A stretch of DNA of 64,000 bases from Neostapfia colusana (taxonomy: Eukaryota > Streptophyta > Magnoliopsida > Poales > Poaceae), in NCBI GenBank assembly GCA_030760725.1, contig JASWHV010000098.1:62001-126000 (forward strand). Direction: 5' to 3'. A program made the translations under genes and the position numbers. The notes under the pieces are model-generated. The model was not told the origin of the DNA. It saw only the letters and a list, made by a program, of their open reading frames with translations, and ran no database searches. Every line of letters begins with the position of its first letter. Position 1 is the stretch's first letter. Below, piece by piece: positions 30,543-43,141 of this stretch.

Positions 30543-33059
30543 ATGACCAAGCTTCCTTCAGCGGCAAACTCTCCCCCTCCGCGTTCACGGCGAACCGTGA
30601 CCACTGGGGAGTACATGTCGACACACTCAGGACGGAGTGTGTCGGCACAAGCTGGTAGCCAGCAGCCGACTCCGGCAACGCCGACTCCGGCCATGCAGGC
30701 CCCGACTAGTGTGAGATCTTCTGCAGCGCTGAGCGTACACCATGGAGGTGCGCTAGCTGCAGCAAGAGCGCTGCTGCGCAACCCACCTGCGGGGGATGCG
30801 CCCCATTCAGCGACCCAGCAATGTGTCCGCGAGGTGGACCGCCTCGTCGTCGCCGCCGTGAACCCTCGGTTTCGGCGAGGACGGCGCCCAGGACAACCGG
30901 CTGTGTCGCTGACGCGCACACCCACGGTTGACGGGCTAACGGCGGATTTCAGCTCCTCCAGGCTCTTGTCGACGGACCTGCGAAGGGAACTGGAACGGTG
31001 CCACTTGGGCCAGGACGCCCGGGTGTACCTCGAGCGACGCCGAGAGAGGCGTCGCAACCATGAGGCAGGCGACAGCATGTCGTCGGCCTCGACACAACCA
31101 GAAGGGCAGGCCTTCGCCACGCGAGCCCTGCCTCAGGCATATGCTGCGCAGCATATGCCGCAGCTATATGCGCCGCAAGCAGCAGCCCCGGTCTATGGTG
31201 CAGCCTTGCCCATGCCGGGATACGCGGTGCCAAGTGCGAACCAAGCGTTCGCAGCGCCAGTACCTGCAGCAGCAGGTGCAGGATGTGCGGCCCTTGCACC
31301 CCACCTTCGCTTCGCAAGGTGGCCACGCAAGTTTCGCCCGCATCTGCCCGAGAAGTACGACGGTAGCATCAACCCAGCGGAGTTCCTCCAGATCTACTAC
31401 ACCGCCGTACTTGCTGTAGGAGGGGACGAGGCTGTCATGGCCAACTACTTCCCCGTCGTCTTGACCGGCCCAGCTCGGTCTTGGCTCATGAATCTACCTC
31501 AGGGGTCCATAACCTCCTGGGGAGAGCTCTGCCGGCAGTTCGTCGCCAACTTCGGCAGCTCCTACACCCGTCCCGGCACGGAGCTTGACCTCCACGCCGT
31601 CAAGCAACAGCCTGGGGAGTCGTTGCGCTCTTTCATCTAGCGGTTCTCCCAGGTACGCAACATCATCCCGCATATTCAGAACGCTTCGGTGGTGGTGGCG
31701 TTCCGGCAAGGCGCTCGGGACAGGAAGATGCTTGAGAAGCTCGCGACCAGGGAGGTCCGCGATGCCTCAGAACTCTTCAACCTGGTGGACAAGTGTGCCA
31801 GAGCAGCCGAAGGGTGGAACTGGCACTCTCTGTCGGCCTCCAGGCCAGGGGGTCAGCCGGGATCCGGCGGCGCTTCGTACGGAAGTAGTGTAAAAACATC
31901 AGCCGCGGTCCCTGTTGCCGCAAAGGCGGCGCCCAGTGGAGCTCGGGGGCCGCGCCCTGACAAGAGGCCGCGACAACCACCAGCCCCAGACGGGGGCCAG
32001 GATGAGTTATGCCCTGTGCATGGCACCAGCTATCATACCGCTGCCAAATGCCGAGAAATCCAGAAACTCGCGGAGTGCTTCTGGAAAAGGAAGCAGCCTC
32101 GAACTGATGCCCCACCCAACGATCAAAGGGGCGGCAAGCAGAAGGTCGAGGCCCGAGACGGCGTCGACCGTCAGGTGGAGTCCCAGGAGCTTCAGCACGC
32201 CGTAAAGGCAGTGCGCAGTCATGGGAGCTCCAGTTCCAGTGATGACGAGCACCGGAAGATGCTCTATGTCATCTTCGGTGGGTCCGCTGACCCCCCGTCC
32301 CGGAGCACGGCTAAGGCCTTGCGTCGAGCGGTAGCGTCGGTGGCTCCCCTCCCAGGTGTAGCACCGCACCTCAGGTGGATGGGAACCAACATCAGCTTCG
32401 ATGACACCGACTGCCCCAGGAACATGGCTGGGGCCGGCCAACTACCGCTCGTGGTGGCCCCCACCATCACCAACGTGAAGATGTACCACGTCTTGGTGGA
32501 TGGCGTGGCTGGGCTGAACCTCATCAGTCGCGCAGCCTTCCAGAAGCTGCAGATCCCGATGGCCAAGCTCGCCCCCATCGAGCCCGTTCTCAGGGGTGGG
32601 ACCGGGACAGGTCGTCCCCTACGGCCACATCAGCCTCCCGGTGACCTTTGGGGCACCGGACAGCTACTGGACAGAGTACGTTCTGTTCGACGTGGCCGAG
32701 ATTGACCTCCCCTTCAACGCCATAATCGGCAGGCCAGCCCTGTACCGATTCATGGCAGTGGCCCACTACGGCTACCTTGTCTTGAAGATGCCTACACCAA
32801 CAGGCGTCCTCAAGGTTTGTGGAGACCGTGCTGCCGCAGTGTTAGCCTTGGAAAAGCTTCAGGCGCTTACAGCGACTAGAGCGCCAACCCTCGGCAGCGC
32901 AGAACCAAACCAGCTCCACCCAAGTGCACGCCACCGTGCCTCTACCGCAGCACCCCGCGTGCAACCCCTTGATGAGGACGACGTCCCCACAAGGCTCGTC
33001 CGAATCAGCGCCGATGCCACCCAGACCACCCGGGTAGCCGGGGCCTGGATAGCAAATAG
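30543..33059 (+). pseudogene. gag: gag-protease of TE7, three defects
   Basis: ATG at 30543 (MTKLPSAANSPPP). A nonsense TAG lies at 31638-31640 inside the gag domain (CAG in other copies), a one-base C insertion near 32575 shifts the frame after the protease, and a G is lost near 33045. The zinc motif is CPVHGTSYHTAAKC, in which the Glu before the last Cys is Lys. The protease motif is changed from DGGAG to DGVAG (about 32500), which alters the active-site loop. The TAG at 33057-33059 is in the standard place but out of frame here. Confidence 0.85.
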
Positions 33060-34936
33060 GAAGACGCGCTCGTTGCCCCCCTCCGGCACAAGGTCGATGT
33101 GCTGCGTGACAGCCGTCGCCGAGGCCAGAGATCCCTAGGGAGGTGATTGAGCACTACTTAAAGGTCTTTCCTGACGTCCAGCCGTCCTACAAGATGGAGA
33201 GTCCGCCGCTCCCGGCGCTTAGCAAACCGTGTTGATATCCCGAAGGCCAGCGAGAAGCTCCGGAAGCGCATCCACTACACCAGTCCCAATAAGGCATGCC
33301 CTAAAGACCTATTTTCTCTCCCTATGATAAACCAAATAGTAGACTCGATGCCAGGCTGTGATATGCTGCGCTTCCCAAATACTTGCTAGGACTCCCATCA
33401 GACCCCTTGGCCTGGGGTAGTTGAAGGGCACCCTTTACCTGCAAATCCCGGCATAGCTAGCGAATTTCTAGTCTTCGCGCCAATGGCTTTAACCCCATAC
33501 CACCGTAACCTGTTTCGCTACCAAGAAGCAAGCACCAAAAAAAAATCCCCCGGAGGCCCAAACCGGACCTCGGATCCCTGACACGGCCTCCCGGAGGACC
33601 AGCGGGACCTCCCGGAGGTGCAATGGGGCCCCTCCCCAGAGCTCCCGGGACATCAGCGGAGCTTCCCGGAAGGTCCGAAGCAGCCTGGGGACTTCCGAGT
33701 ATCGAGCACCCGGCGGTCTCCCCAGGCTAAAAGCTATCCTCCACAGCCCCCACGCGGCGGACAATGCCGCCGAATGGGCGGCGGAACTACTGAAGTTTGA
33801 CCTAGGCTCCCTTTCCCGTCATACAGACATTAGCCGAGCACTAGTTGACTTGTGGCTGAAGTAGACGCACGCTCATGGGGCCACGAAGACGATGAAACAG
33901 GACCCTGGGCCCTGACCTTCACCGGGCCTTGCCGAATGATGTTCCTCGACGGCTTCTTGCGAAAGCAGGGGGCCGATGCTAGCGTACTGTTCCTCACACC
34001 ATCGGGGGGGGGGGGGGGGGGGCAGTCTGGGTATGTGGCGCGTTTCAATTCCAAGGCAGCCAACAACACAGCAAAGTATGAAGTGCTCATCCTCCTTGCT
34101 AGTCGTTGGCTCAGGGCAGCTCCCAGTCTGGTTATCAACCAAGACGGTGGAGACAGACCTCCTCGCCTTGGACCTGCACCACGTACCGCGCGCTAGCAAG
34201 GCCGCAGCTGACGACCTTTCAACGAAGACCCCCACCGGAGCCACTGTGCCTGAAGGGGGCCTCGAGAGGACGTTGCCGCGGCCCACAGCCCGGCCCGCCG
34301 AGCCGGGCGAGGGGGGCTAGACCAGCACCTCGAAGCTGGCGGTCCCGGTGGCCATGGACGCCGCCAAGGATCATAAGCGTCACTGGGGACTCCGTGCAAC
34401 CCAGCGCTCAAGATCCAGATGCTCAAGTCAGACCCAATGCATGGATCACGGAGGTCCGGGACTACTTGAAAGACAATATCCTCCTTGATGAACGTGTATC
34501 CGCTGAACGGATTGTGCGTATGGCTAAGAGACACATGGCGGTAGAGGGGGATCTCTACCGACGTGGCGCCAACCACATCCTATTGCGGTGCATAACCCAG
34601 GGGGAAGGCTGCGACTTGTTCGCTGAGATCCATGGAGGCGAATGTGGGAGTCACTCTTCCTCACGCACGCTTGTCGGTAAAGCCTTTCGGCATGGCTTCT
34701 ACTAGCCGGCAACACTCCAGGATGCCGTCGAGCTGGTCGAGAGCTGCTAGGCGTGCCTGTTCCACGCCAAGCAGATCCATACACCGGCTTGGACGGTACA
34801 GATGATCCAGCCCAAATGGCCATTTGCCATACTGGGGCTGGACATCCTGGGCCTGGGACCATTCCCCAGAACCAAGGACGGGGACCCGCTCCCGAACCTT
34901 CGGAACACGGAACACCGCTGTAAGTTCTACCCCTAG
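33060..34936 (+). pseudogene. pol: pol relic of TE7: deleted RT, RNase H and integrase
   Basis: A mosaic of short homologous pieces. RT is readable only to the GCDML region (about 33365). A large deletion follows, then the Pro-rich linker (33550-33720), the end of RNase H1 and a degraded second RNase H (33900-34320) interrupted by a run of 19 G (34004-34022). The integrase zinc region is clear at 34550-34760 with stops at 34705 and 34748. The catalytic core is missing: sequence jumps from the LDILG...FPRT motif (about 34835-34870) to the last codons DGDPLPN (about 34878) and TAG at 34934-34936. It cannot encode RT or integrase. Confidence 0.85.
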
Positions 34937-36090
34937 AGCAACAATAGGACAGGCCCTTCTTTTTATAATAAATTCCATAAAAGTCCAAAAACAGGGCTTG
35001 GAGCAACTAAGCCTCAGGGGACGGTCCAGGACTACGTTCAGCTTCGCCTGGTTCTGACCCCAAGCGCGTAGAGTCTTGCTTCCCTTGAGGTGGGTCGTGG
35101 CCTACATATTCGGCCCGCCTTCCCCCGTATGGAAATTTATATGGAAAGAAACCTACCCTACGTTGCTCTTCTTTGGTACTCATTTAATTTACTTATTAAA
35201 TTTTTATGATTACCCTACTAACGCGTGCTCACTATGCGTTCAACTCCCTCTTCTCATTCTCATCTTTAGTCGGAATCTGCTGCCCTGCCAAAGGTGGTTG
35301 CGCGGGAGGTACCGGCCGAAAGCCAGGGGGGCCCCAAGCCCCCGGCACTTCGCGCACGGTAGTTCCCAAGCACCATATAAGTGGACGGGGACCGTAAGCC
35401 AGATAAGACTAAGAGATAGAGGGGGGGAGCCCCCAAGGAGAATTACTTTTTCCTTACTTGTGTGCAGGATCTCTCAGCCTCAGCTCCCCGCAGGAGTATG
35501 GTAGGCGCATCCATCCAATAGAACGCACCTACCAGGGGGCCGCTACGGGATCGCGCAAGGCCAAAAAACCCCAAGGTAAGATCAAAGAGCTAGACCTCAC
35601 AGGGGCGAGGCCCGAACCCCACGTGTCCAGCAGGGCCAGACCTCCCACCTCCTTGAGAGTGGGAGCTCCGGGACCGCTGCATGGTCTACAGAAGTCGGAC
35701 CTCCCCCCCCCCTCTGCGGGGAGGGGCCCGAGGACTCCACGTGCCCTGCAAGCCCGGACCTCCCCTCAGGCGGGAGCTCCGGGCCCGCCACATGACCAAC
35801 AGGCCCGGACCCCCCTCTGATCTCGAGAGGCGGGTCCTGGAGACCTCCGGAACCCTTAGTATACAGTGAGGACCCGGAGAAGGTGTCTATGCAGAGCTTC
35901 GAGATTAGTCAAGGCCTCCGAGTCCTTGCGGAGCTAAGGACTCGGTCAGGAAAGGCCAAGAAGAAGACTAGGACATGCAGACACAGAAAGAAACAGGAGT
36001 CTGTCCATACGAAGGCTCCACGAGCTGGGCTACAGACTCAACAAAAATAAAAAAGAAAGTACAGGGCCTTGTGGACACAAGGGCAGATGC
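34937..36090 (+). other. TE7 3' internal region downstream of the pol relic
   Basis: No gene seen. It contains the post-pol sequence in a diverged form, an AT-rich stretch (35165-35210), G-box or near-G-box repeats (35610-35800), and the 3' end of the antisense gene up to its stop at 36091. Confidence 0.6.
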
Positions 36091-38893
36091 CTAGGGGTCC
36101 CCGGACTCCCGATGAAACCTAGAGGCCACGAGGGCAGCTAAGTCCTCGACTTCGGCCCTGGCAGCTTCCTCCCGATTGGTGACGGGTCCTAGACGAACCG
36201 GCCCCAGAGAAAAGGAAGGGTCTCGGCTAACGAAGCATGACAGAACGTGCATCGCAACCTCCTTCGCGAGGCCCCGACCTTCCGCTTCCAGCTCGTCGGC
36301 GATCACTGATTCGAGCCGACCTAGCTCGTCGCCAAGAGACTCAAGGGCCGGGGCCGCTTCGGACATCGGCCGCGCTGGGGTCTCCACCTGCACAGGGCTG
36401 AAACCAAGAGGAGCCAAGGCAGACCCCGCCTTGGCAATGAAGCACCAGACCGCCTGGGCCTCGGCAGTCCGCAAGGACTGGAGCCTCTCTACCTCTTGGC
36501 GAGCCGCTAGCTCGCGATCCATCGCCGCCTGATGCTCCTTGGAGAACTGCTCCTCCCTCACGGCGACAGCTGACTCATGGAGCTCCAGTTCCTCGGACCG
36601 AGCCCTCAGCTCCTCCACCTTGGCCCTCAGCCGGGCGGTGGTCTTCTCCTCCTCGGCCGCAGCGGCGCATTCCCGATCAGTGACGGCGTGCTCCCGACGG
36701 GCTAGCTGCAGCTGCAACTCCTCCGCGGCGGCGGAACACTCCTTGGCTTTGGCTTCAGCTTGGGCCAGAGCCTCGCGGTAGGTGGCACGAACCCGCTGGG
36801 CCTCTGACTCCAAGCGGCTAATGGCCTTCTTCTGAGTGCCAAGCAGAGCACTCATGGCCTCAAGCCTTGACTGCCTTGAGTCAAGGTCCGCCCGGGCCCG
36901 CTGCTGCCAGCTGAGAAGGCGTTCCCTCTCGCCGGCCAATGCCTTCCGCTCCTGCTCAAAGGCAGATTGGAGCTGCCGGGTGCTGGTCTGGACACGCTCC
37001 AGGGCGTCCCACACGGGCGTCGGAGCAGGGGGGATAGGAGTTGCGCCGCTGGACCCCCCTGACGAGTCTAAGACCGGCGGGGGCGCCGGCGCCTCAGCAG
37101 CCACGGTGGGGCGCTGTCCTAAGCAGGCCAGGGGGCCAGCAGGCGCACCTACAGCAGCCCTCCCTGTCTCAAGACCTGGCCTCTGGACTGGTGAAGGAGG
37201 GCGGGTAGGAGCAGATGCGGCCACCGCGGAAAATGAACCCGCTGGTGCAGAGGGTGCCCCCGTTGATTTGGGGGCCATGGGGGCCGCCACGGTCCCCAAG
37301 TGCTGAGGCGCGGAGCTCCCGCTGGTTGAAGGCGGCCGGATAAGAGGCCCGCCCCTGGCAGCCGGTCGGTCCTTGCAAAGAAGAAGAAGCCCTCAGAATA
37401 AGAGAAGAGGCAAGAGCTCTGCTCCTATAAGCCAGAAAGAATAACACTTACTGGGCGGCATGAGCGCTCCAGCGAGCTTGCAGCACTGGCCTCTGGGCTG
37501 TAGCTGAACCACCAGGACCAGCGACTGGAACGGTCACGGGATGGGATGCCTGGATCCCCGGCGCACTCGCCGGCGTCGCCCCACCAACATCCGTCCTGGG
37601 AGCCCCTCCGCTTGAGGAAGGATGGCGAGGTACTTGGGCTGATTCGGACGGTTGCTGTCTGGGGAGAGACCCGCCGGGGAGGGACACTCGGGACCTCTTC
37701 GGGTCGCCACCCGACGGACCAGTGCTTCCGGAAGATGGAAGCAAAGTAGCTCCGGCACCCTGACCCGGCACAGGCGGCACCCTCGGAGGAGACCGGGCAC
37801 GTTTCTTCTCTAGATGCCCGGGGCCCGGCTCTTTTCCTTTCCCTTTGTCAGCGGCTTGGGTTCCATCGGCTCTGGGGGAGGGTTTGACAGCAGCGGATGC
37901 CTCATGCCCTGATCCGGGGTGCTCGGTTCCTGGAATGGTGATACCCCGGAAGGCATCCCCGACCTGCCGGACGGCGATCCCGATATCATCAAGGTTCGGC
38001 ATCTTCCGCAGCAGCTCTGACCTCCTCTGAGGCTCCAAGAAGAGGGGGGTGGCAGAGGGCGGAAGGGCGGGGTCGCCACTGGGAATGTAGTCACCGCTCA
38101 CCTTGCTCACCATCTCGTTCAGCTCCTCATCGGAAGGGTCCGAGCCGGGGCCTCTCTCCAGCCTGGTACAGTCCTGCTCGCCGGTGTAGTACCACGCTGG
38201 GCGGCTACGCTGCTGCAAGGGAGCAATGCGGCGCGACACAAAGTCCATCAGCACCATTAGAGACGTCAGCCCCTCGTTGGCCAAGAACCGGATCCGCTCC
38301 AAGACCGGGGTGTACTCCTGCTCCAGCTCAGGGATCTCCTCCCAGAAGCGGCGATCGGTGGTTGGGCTGGCGGTTGGGAGTTGAAGGCGATCGTGCTCGT
38401 CGGTCTGCACCACCACCCAGCTCTCCCTCCAGTTTTCCCACCTTGATGCGCTGAAGGGCAGGAGGTATCCGGAGATCTTGGGGTCTTTGCAGCGATGCTG
38501 GAAGTAGTATGCCCCCATCTGGGTCTTTGAGCCGCGCCCAGTCGTCCGCAGCACAAAGAAGTGGCGGAAGAGCGTCACGGAGGCGTGCACCCCCACGAAC
38601 ATCTCGCAGAAGTGGACAAAAACGGCAGCCATTGTGAAGGAATTAGGGGAAAGATGGTGGAGCTGGAGACCGTATGTCTCCAGCAGGGTGACAAAGAAGG
38701 AAGAAATCGGCGGAACGAACCCCGCCAGAGCATAAGCGGTGAAGAAGACTATCTCCCCCTTTTCCAGAACCAGGGGGAGAGATCCTCGGCGAAGCCGATG
38801 TTTCTGCTCTTCTGAGCGCCAGCCCAGCAGCCTGCGCACTGGCCCGAGCTCGGAAGAGCGGACGAGGCGCGTCGGGAGCAAGTTGCAAGCCAT
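36091..38893 (-). CDS. antisense accessory gene of TE7: PF04195-like N-terminus plus coiled coil, two exons
   Basis: Minus-strand gene opposite to gag-pol. Exon 1 is 38893 down to 37452, exon 2 about 37371 down to the stop at 36091, with an intron of about 80 bp. The donor is GTAAGTG at 37451. The acceptor reads GCAAGG here where TE4 has GCAGGG, so splicing of this copy may be impaired or shifted. The start is ATG 38893 (CCATGGCTT), aligned with TE5. Exon 1 residues 30-210 resemble the grass 'putative gypsy type transposon' domain (motifs GEIVFFTAYALAGF, LRHFFVLRTT, ISGYLLPFSA, WYYTGEQD). Then comes a Pro/Ser-rich basic segment (EKKRARSPP, DPKRSRV). Exon 2 is a long coiled coil followed by the conserved block SALAPLGFSPV ... 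HVLSCFVSRDPSFSLGP. Both exons are free of internal stops. Molecular function is unknown. Confidence 0.75.
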
Positions 38894-39383
38894 GGCAAAA
38901 GAGGGCGCAAGGGCAGAAGAGCCGGGGCGCAAGAGTTCAAGGGAAGAACGAGCGCAATGCGAAGGGAAGCCGCGATGCGGGTGAGATCCCCTTTTAAAAC
39001 TTTCCAGGGATGGTTCGGTGTAATTCGAAAACCTCTGGAAACATCGCGTGGGCGACCTCGTTGGCTCCGAGACCGGGCGCCGATGAAAGGTGGACCCAAG
39101 CCGCCCAACTGAAGCGGTAGGTCAAGGAGTCAGTCTCCCGAGAAGATGAGCCGGCAAGGCACTTCGGCAGTTCAGGAAGAAAGCACCGCAACGTGTGGAA
39201 GTGGCAGTCTTGGGAACCGCTGCAGTAAAAGCAACCATCAAGTGAGCGCACGCTCCCATGATCCCGTGGCCGTTCGTGCTCCGGTAGCGGTCAATTCGGG
39301 ACTCAGAGGAAGTGCGTGGATCGGAAGAGACGGAGGTCCCACCTCGGGCTCGCTATCTCCCCCGAGATGGGCCCGGGAGCCAC
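38894..39383 (-). promoter_or_regulatory. leader/promoter region of the TE7 antisense gene and pre-LTR end
   Basis: Upstream of the minus-strand ATG, a TTTTAAAAGG element (38990-39000, minus strand) is a plausible TATA box about 100 bp before the start. Bases 39150-39383 are the conserved 3' internal end of the element. The antisense gene would be transcribed away from the 3' LTR and into gag-pol. Confidence 0.45.
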
Positions 39384-40479
39384 TGTCGGTACCTGAGATA
39401 TGGGGTACCCCCGCGCACAGGGTAAAATGCCTAAGGAACTCGCCCTTCTCCGCAGGGAGAGCTCCGAAGGCGCCACGCGTCCGGCGGGGCCGGACCTCCC
39501 TCTCCTCAGAGGAGAGCTCCGGGCCCGCCACATGGCATGCAGAAGCCGGACCTCCCCCTCCGCGGGAGAGAGGCCCGAAGGCGCCACGTGTCCAGCGGGA
39601 CCGGACCTCCCTCTCCTCAGAAGAGAGCTCCGAGCCCGCCACATGGCCAACAGAAGCCGGGCCTCCCCCTCCGAGGGGAGAGGTCTGGAGGCTCCACGTG
39701 CCCCGTGGGGCTGACCATCCTCTTCTCTGAGGAGGGCTCCGGGCCCGCCACGTGGCAGCAGAGCGACGCTGCCTGCCCCGAGCGATAGGCAGCGGGCGTA
39801 AATACGCCCTATACCTTGCCCGTACAAGGTATTCAAGGCCCGCGTCTTCCCAAGATGCGGAGACGCGGAGCACGCTTCTGTTATGTGCCGTTGCGCCCAG
39901 TCGCATCACAGACTGGCGCGCGGTGTCAGAACCTGTCAGCCAATAAACACCGCGACAAGACATCCCATGCCGCCTGCGCCGTCATCAACTACTACGACTA
40001 GCACACGGCATGGGTAGGGCGGCAAGATGAAGACTCAGAAGCCTTCGACCAGAGACAACTACCGGCATAACTGCAGATACGGTAGATAATAGACAATCTT
40101 CCCGGGACCACCTGTCAGGTCCCGGCTTCCCTTGTAAGCCGCCCGAGTCTTGGACTATAAAAGGCTCGGGTAGGCGTCGATAGCAAGGGTTCGCACTTTG
40201 CAACTCATACGCTAGCCATACACTTTCAAGCTGTAACTCACCCCCAAGCTCAGGCCTCCGGCCCTGAGCAGCAAGCAATACAGCGAGCTCCATAGCTCGC
40301 CGTGGACGTAGGGTTTTACACTCCGGCGGCCTGAACAACGTAAAACTCGCCGTGTCAAGCTCTTACTAACTCGTCCATCTGCGCAAGCTCTCCGCTAGGG
40401 ACTAGCCCCTCCGAAAAAAAGAACCTCTGCGGGCTGCCCAGTGCAGGCCCGGGGGAAGTGTCGACCGCACACTTCGACA
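39384..40479 (+). repeat. 3' LTR of TE7
   Basis: 1096 bp, TGTCGGTACC to CTTCGACA, then AGCGC. It shows few differences from the 5' LTR by eye, for example GTTATGTGCC for GTCAGGTGCC near 39890 and CGAAAAAAAG near 40415. Confidence 0.95.
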
Positions 40480-41992
40480 AGCGCCAACCCTCGGCAGCGC
40501 AGAACCAAACCAGCTCCACCCAAGTGCACGCCACCGTGCCTCTACCACAGCACCCCGCGTGCAACCCCTCGATGAGGACGACGTCCCCACAAGGCTCGTC
40601 CGAATCAGCGCCGATGCCACCCAGACCACCCGGGTAGCCAGGGGCCTGGATAGCAAATAGGAAGGCGTGCTCGTTGCCCCCCTCCGGCACAAGGTCGATG
40701 TGCTGCATGACAGCCGTCGCCGAGGCCAGAGATCCCTAGGGAGGTGATTGAGCACTACTTAAAGGTCTTTCCCGATGTCCAGCCGTCCAACAAGACGGAG
40801 AGTCCGCCGCTCCCGGCGCTTGGCAAACCGTGTTGTTATCCCGAAGGCCAGCGAGAAGCTCCGGAAGCGCATCCACTACACCAGTCTCAATAAGACATTA
40901 ACCGAGCACTAGTTGACTTGTGGCTGAAGTAGACACACGCTCAGGGGGCCACGAAGACGATGAAACAGGACCCTGAGCCCTGACCTTCACCAGGCCTTAC
41001 CGAATGATGTCCGTTGACGGCTCCTTGCGAAAGCAGGGGGCCGATGCTAGCGTACTGTTCCTCACGCCATCGGGGGAGCAGTCTGGGTATGTGGCACGTT
41101 TCAATTCCAAGGCAGCCAATAACATAGCAAAGTATGAAGTGCTCATCCTCCTTGCTAGTCGTTGGCTCAGGGCAACTCCCAGTCTGGTTATCAACCAAGA
41201 CGGTGGAGACAGACCTCCTCGCCTTGGACCTGCACCACGTACCGCGCGCTAGCAAGGCCGCAGCTGACGACCTTTCAACGAAGACCCCGACCGGAGCCAC
41301 TGTGCCTGAAGGGGGCCTCGAGAGGACGTTGCCGCGGCCCACAACCCGGCCCGCCGAGCCGGGCGAAGGGGGCTAGACCAGCACCTCGAAGCTGGCGGTC
41401 CCGGCGGCCATGGACGCCGCGAAGGATCATAAGCGTCACTGGGGACTCCGTGCAACCCAGCGCTCAAGATCCAGATGCTCAAGTCAGACCCGATGCATGG
41501 ATCACGGAGGTCCGGGACTACTTGAAAGACAATATCCTCCCTGATGAACGTGTATCCGCTGAACGGATTGTGCGTATGGCTAAGAGACACATGGCGGTAG
41601 AGGGGGATCTCTACCGACGTGGCGCCAACCACATCCTATTGCGGTGCATAACCCAGGGGGAAGGCTGCGACTTGTTCGCTGAGATCCATGGAGGCGAATG
41701 TGGGAGTCACTCTTCCTCACGCACGCTTGTCGGTAAAGCCTTTCGGCATGGCTTCTACTAGCCGGCAACACTCCAGGATGCCGTCAAGCTGGTCGAGAGC
41801 TGCTAGGCGTGCCTATTCCACGCCAAGCAGATCCATACACCGGCTTGGACGGTACAGATGATCCAGCCCACATGGCCATTTGCCATACTGGGGCTGGACA
41901 TCCCGGGCCTGGGACCATTCCCCAGAACCGAGGACGGGGACCCGCTCCCGAACCTTCGGAACACGGAACACCGCTGTAAGTTCTACCCCTAG
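40480..41992 (+). pseudogene. pol: TE4 gag tail and pol relic
   Basis: The gag tail ends at the TAG at 40658-40660, after which the same frame reads on into the RT leader (FAW box replaced by LHDS). RT stops at about 40893, where a deletion joins the SLNK codons to the sequence before the second RNase H; TE7 retains some sequence here, so this deletion is specific to TE4. The second RNase H (41005-41370) and the integrase zinc region (41600-41830) are degraded by stops. The integrase catalytic core is removed by the same deletion as in TE7. It ends with TAG at 41990-41992. Confidence 0.85.
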
Positions 41993-43141
41993 AGCAACAA
42001 TAGGACAGACCCTTCTTTTTATAATAAATTCCATAACAGTCCAAGAACAGGGCTTGGAGCAACTAAGCCTCAGGGGACGGTCCAGGACTACGTTCAGCTT
42101 CGCCTGGTTCCGACCCCAAGCGCGTAGAGTCTTGCTTCCCTTGAGGTGGGTCGTGGCCTACATATTCAGCCCGCCTTCCCCCGTATGGAAATTTATATGA
42201 AAAGAAACATACCCTACGTTGCTCTTCTTTGGTACTCATTTAATTTACTTATTAAATTTTTATGATTACCCTACTAACGCGTGCTCACTATGCGTTCAAC
42301 TCCCTCTTCTCATTCTCATCTTTAGTCGGAATTTGCTGCCCTGCCAAACGCGGTTGCGCGGGAGGTACCGGACGAAAGCCAGGGGGGCCCCAAGCCCCCG
42401 GCACTTCGTGCACGGTAGTTCCCAAGCACCATATAAGTGGACGGGGACCGTAAGCCAGATAAGACTAAGAGATAGAGGGGGGGAGCCCCCAAGGAGAATT
42501 ACTTTTTCCTTACTTGTGTGCAGGACCTCTCAGCCTCAGCTCCCCGCAGGAGTATGGTAGGCGCATCCATCTAATAGAACACACCTACCAGGGGGCCGCT
42601 ACGGGATCGCGCAAGGCCAAAAAACCCCAAGGTAAGATCAAAGAGCTAGACCTCACAGGGGCGAGGCCCGAAGGCCCCACGTGTCCAGCAGGGCCAGACC
42701 TCCCACCTCCTTGAGGGGAGCTCCGGGACCGCCACGTGGTCTACAGAAGTCGGACCTCCCCCCTCTGTGGGGAGAGGCCCGAGGACTCCACGTGCCCTGC
42801 AAGCCCGGACCTCCCCTCAGGCGGGAGCTCCGGGCCCGCCACGTGACCAACAGGCCCGGACCCCCCTCCGATCTCGTGAGGCGGGTCCTGGAGACCTCCG
42901 GAACCCTTAGTATACAGTGAGGACCCGGAGAAGGTGTCTATGCAGAGCTTCGAGATTGGTCAAGGCCTCCGAGTCCTTGCGGAGCTAAGGACTCGGTCAG
43001 GAAAGGCCAAGAAGAAGACTAGGACATGCAGACACAGAAAGAAACAGGAGTCTATCCATACGAAGGCTCCACGAGCTGGGCTACAGACTCAACAAAAATA
43101 AAAAAGGAAGTACAGGGCCTTGTGGACACGAGGGCAGATGC
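41993..43141 (+). other. TE4 3' internal region downstream of the pol relic
   Basis: Collinear with 34937-36090 of TE7. No ORF of note. G-boxes lie in GC-rich repeats at 42670-42850. Confidence 0.6.

Larger units (their letters stand above)
29391..40479 (+). mobile_element. TE7: non-autonomous gypsy element with spliced antisense gene, complete
   Basis: 11,089 bp with LTRs of 1095 and 1096 bp and an exact target duplication. It has gag and protease with a few defects, a deleted and decayed RT/RNase H, an integrase lacking most of its catalytic core, and a long two-exon gene on the minus strand before the 3' LTR. TE4 has the same plan and the same integrase deletion, so both come from one non-autonomous lineage. 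Confidence 0.93.

Noticed and set aside
36091..38932. The antisense gene as a host gene captured or interrupted by the element
   Set aside because: The same gene sits at the same place in four elements with different target sites, so it belongs to the elements.
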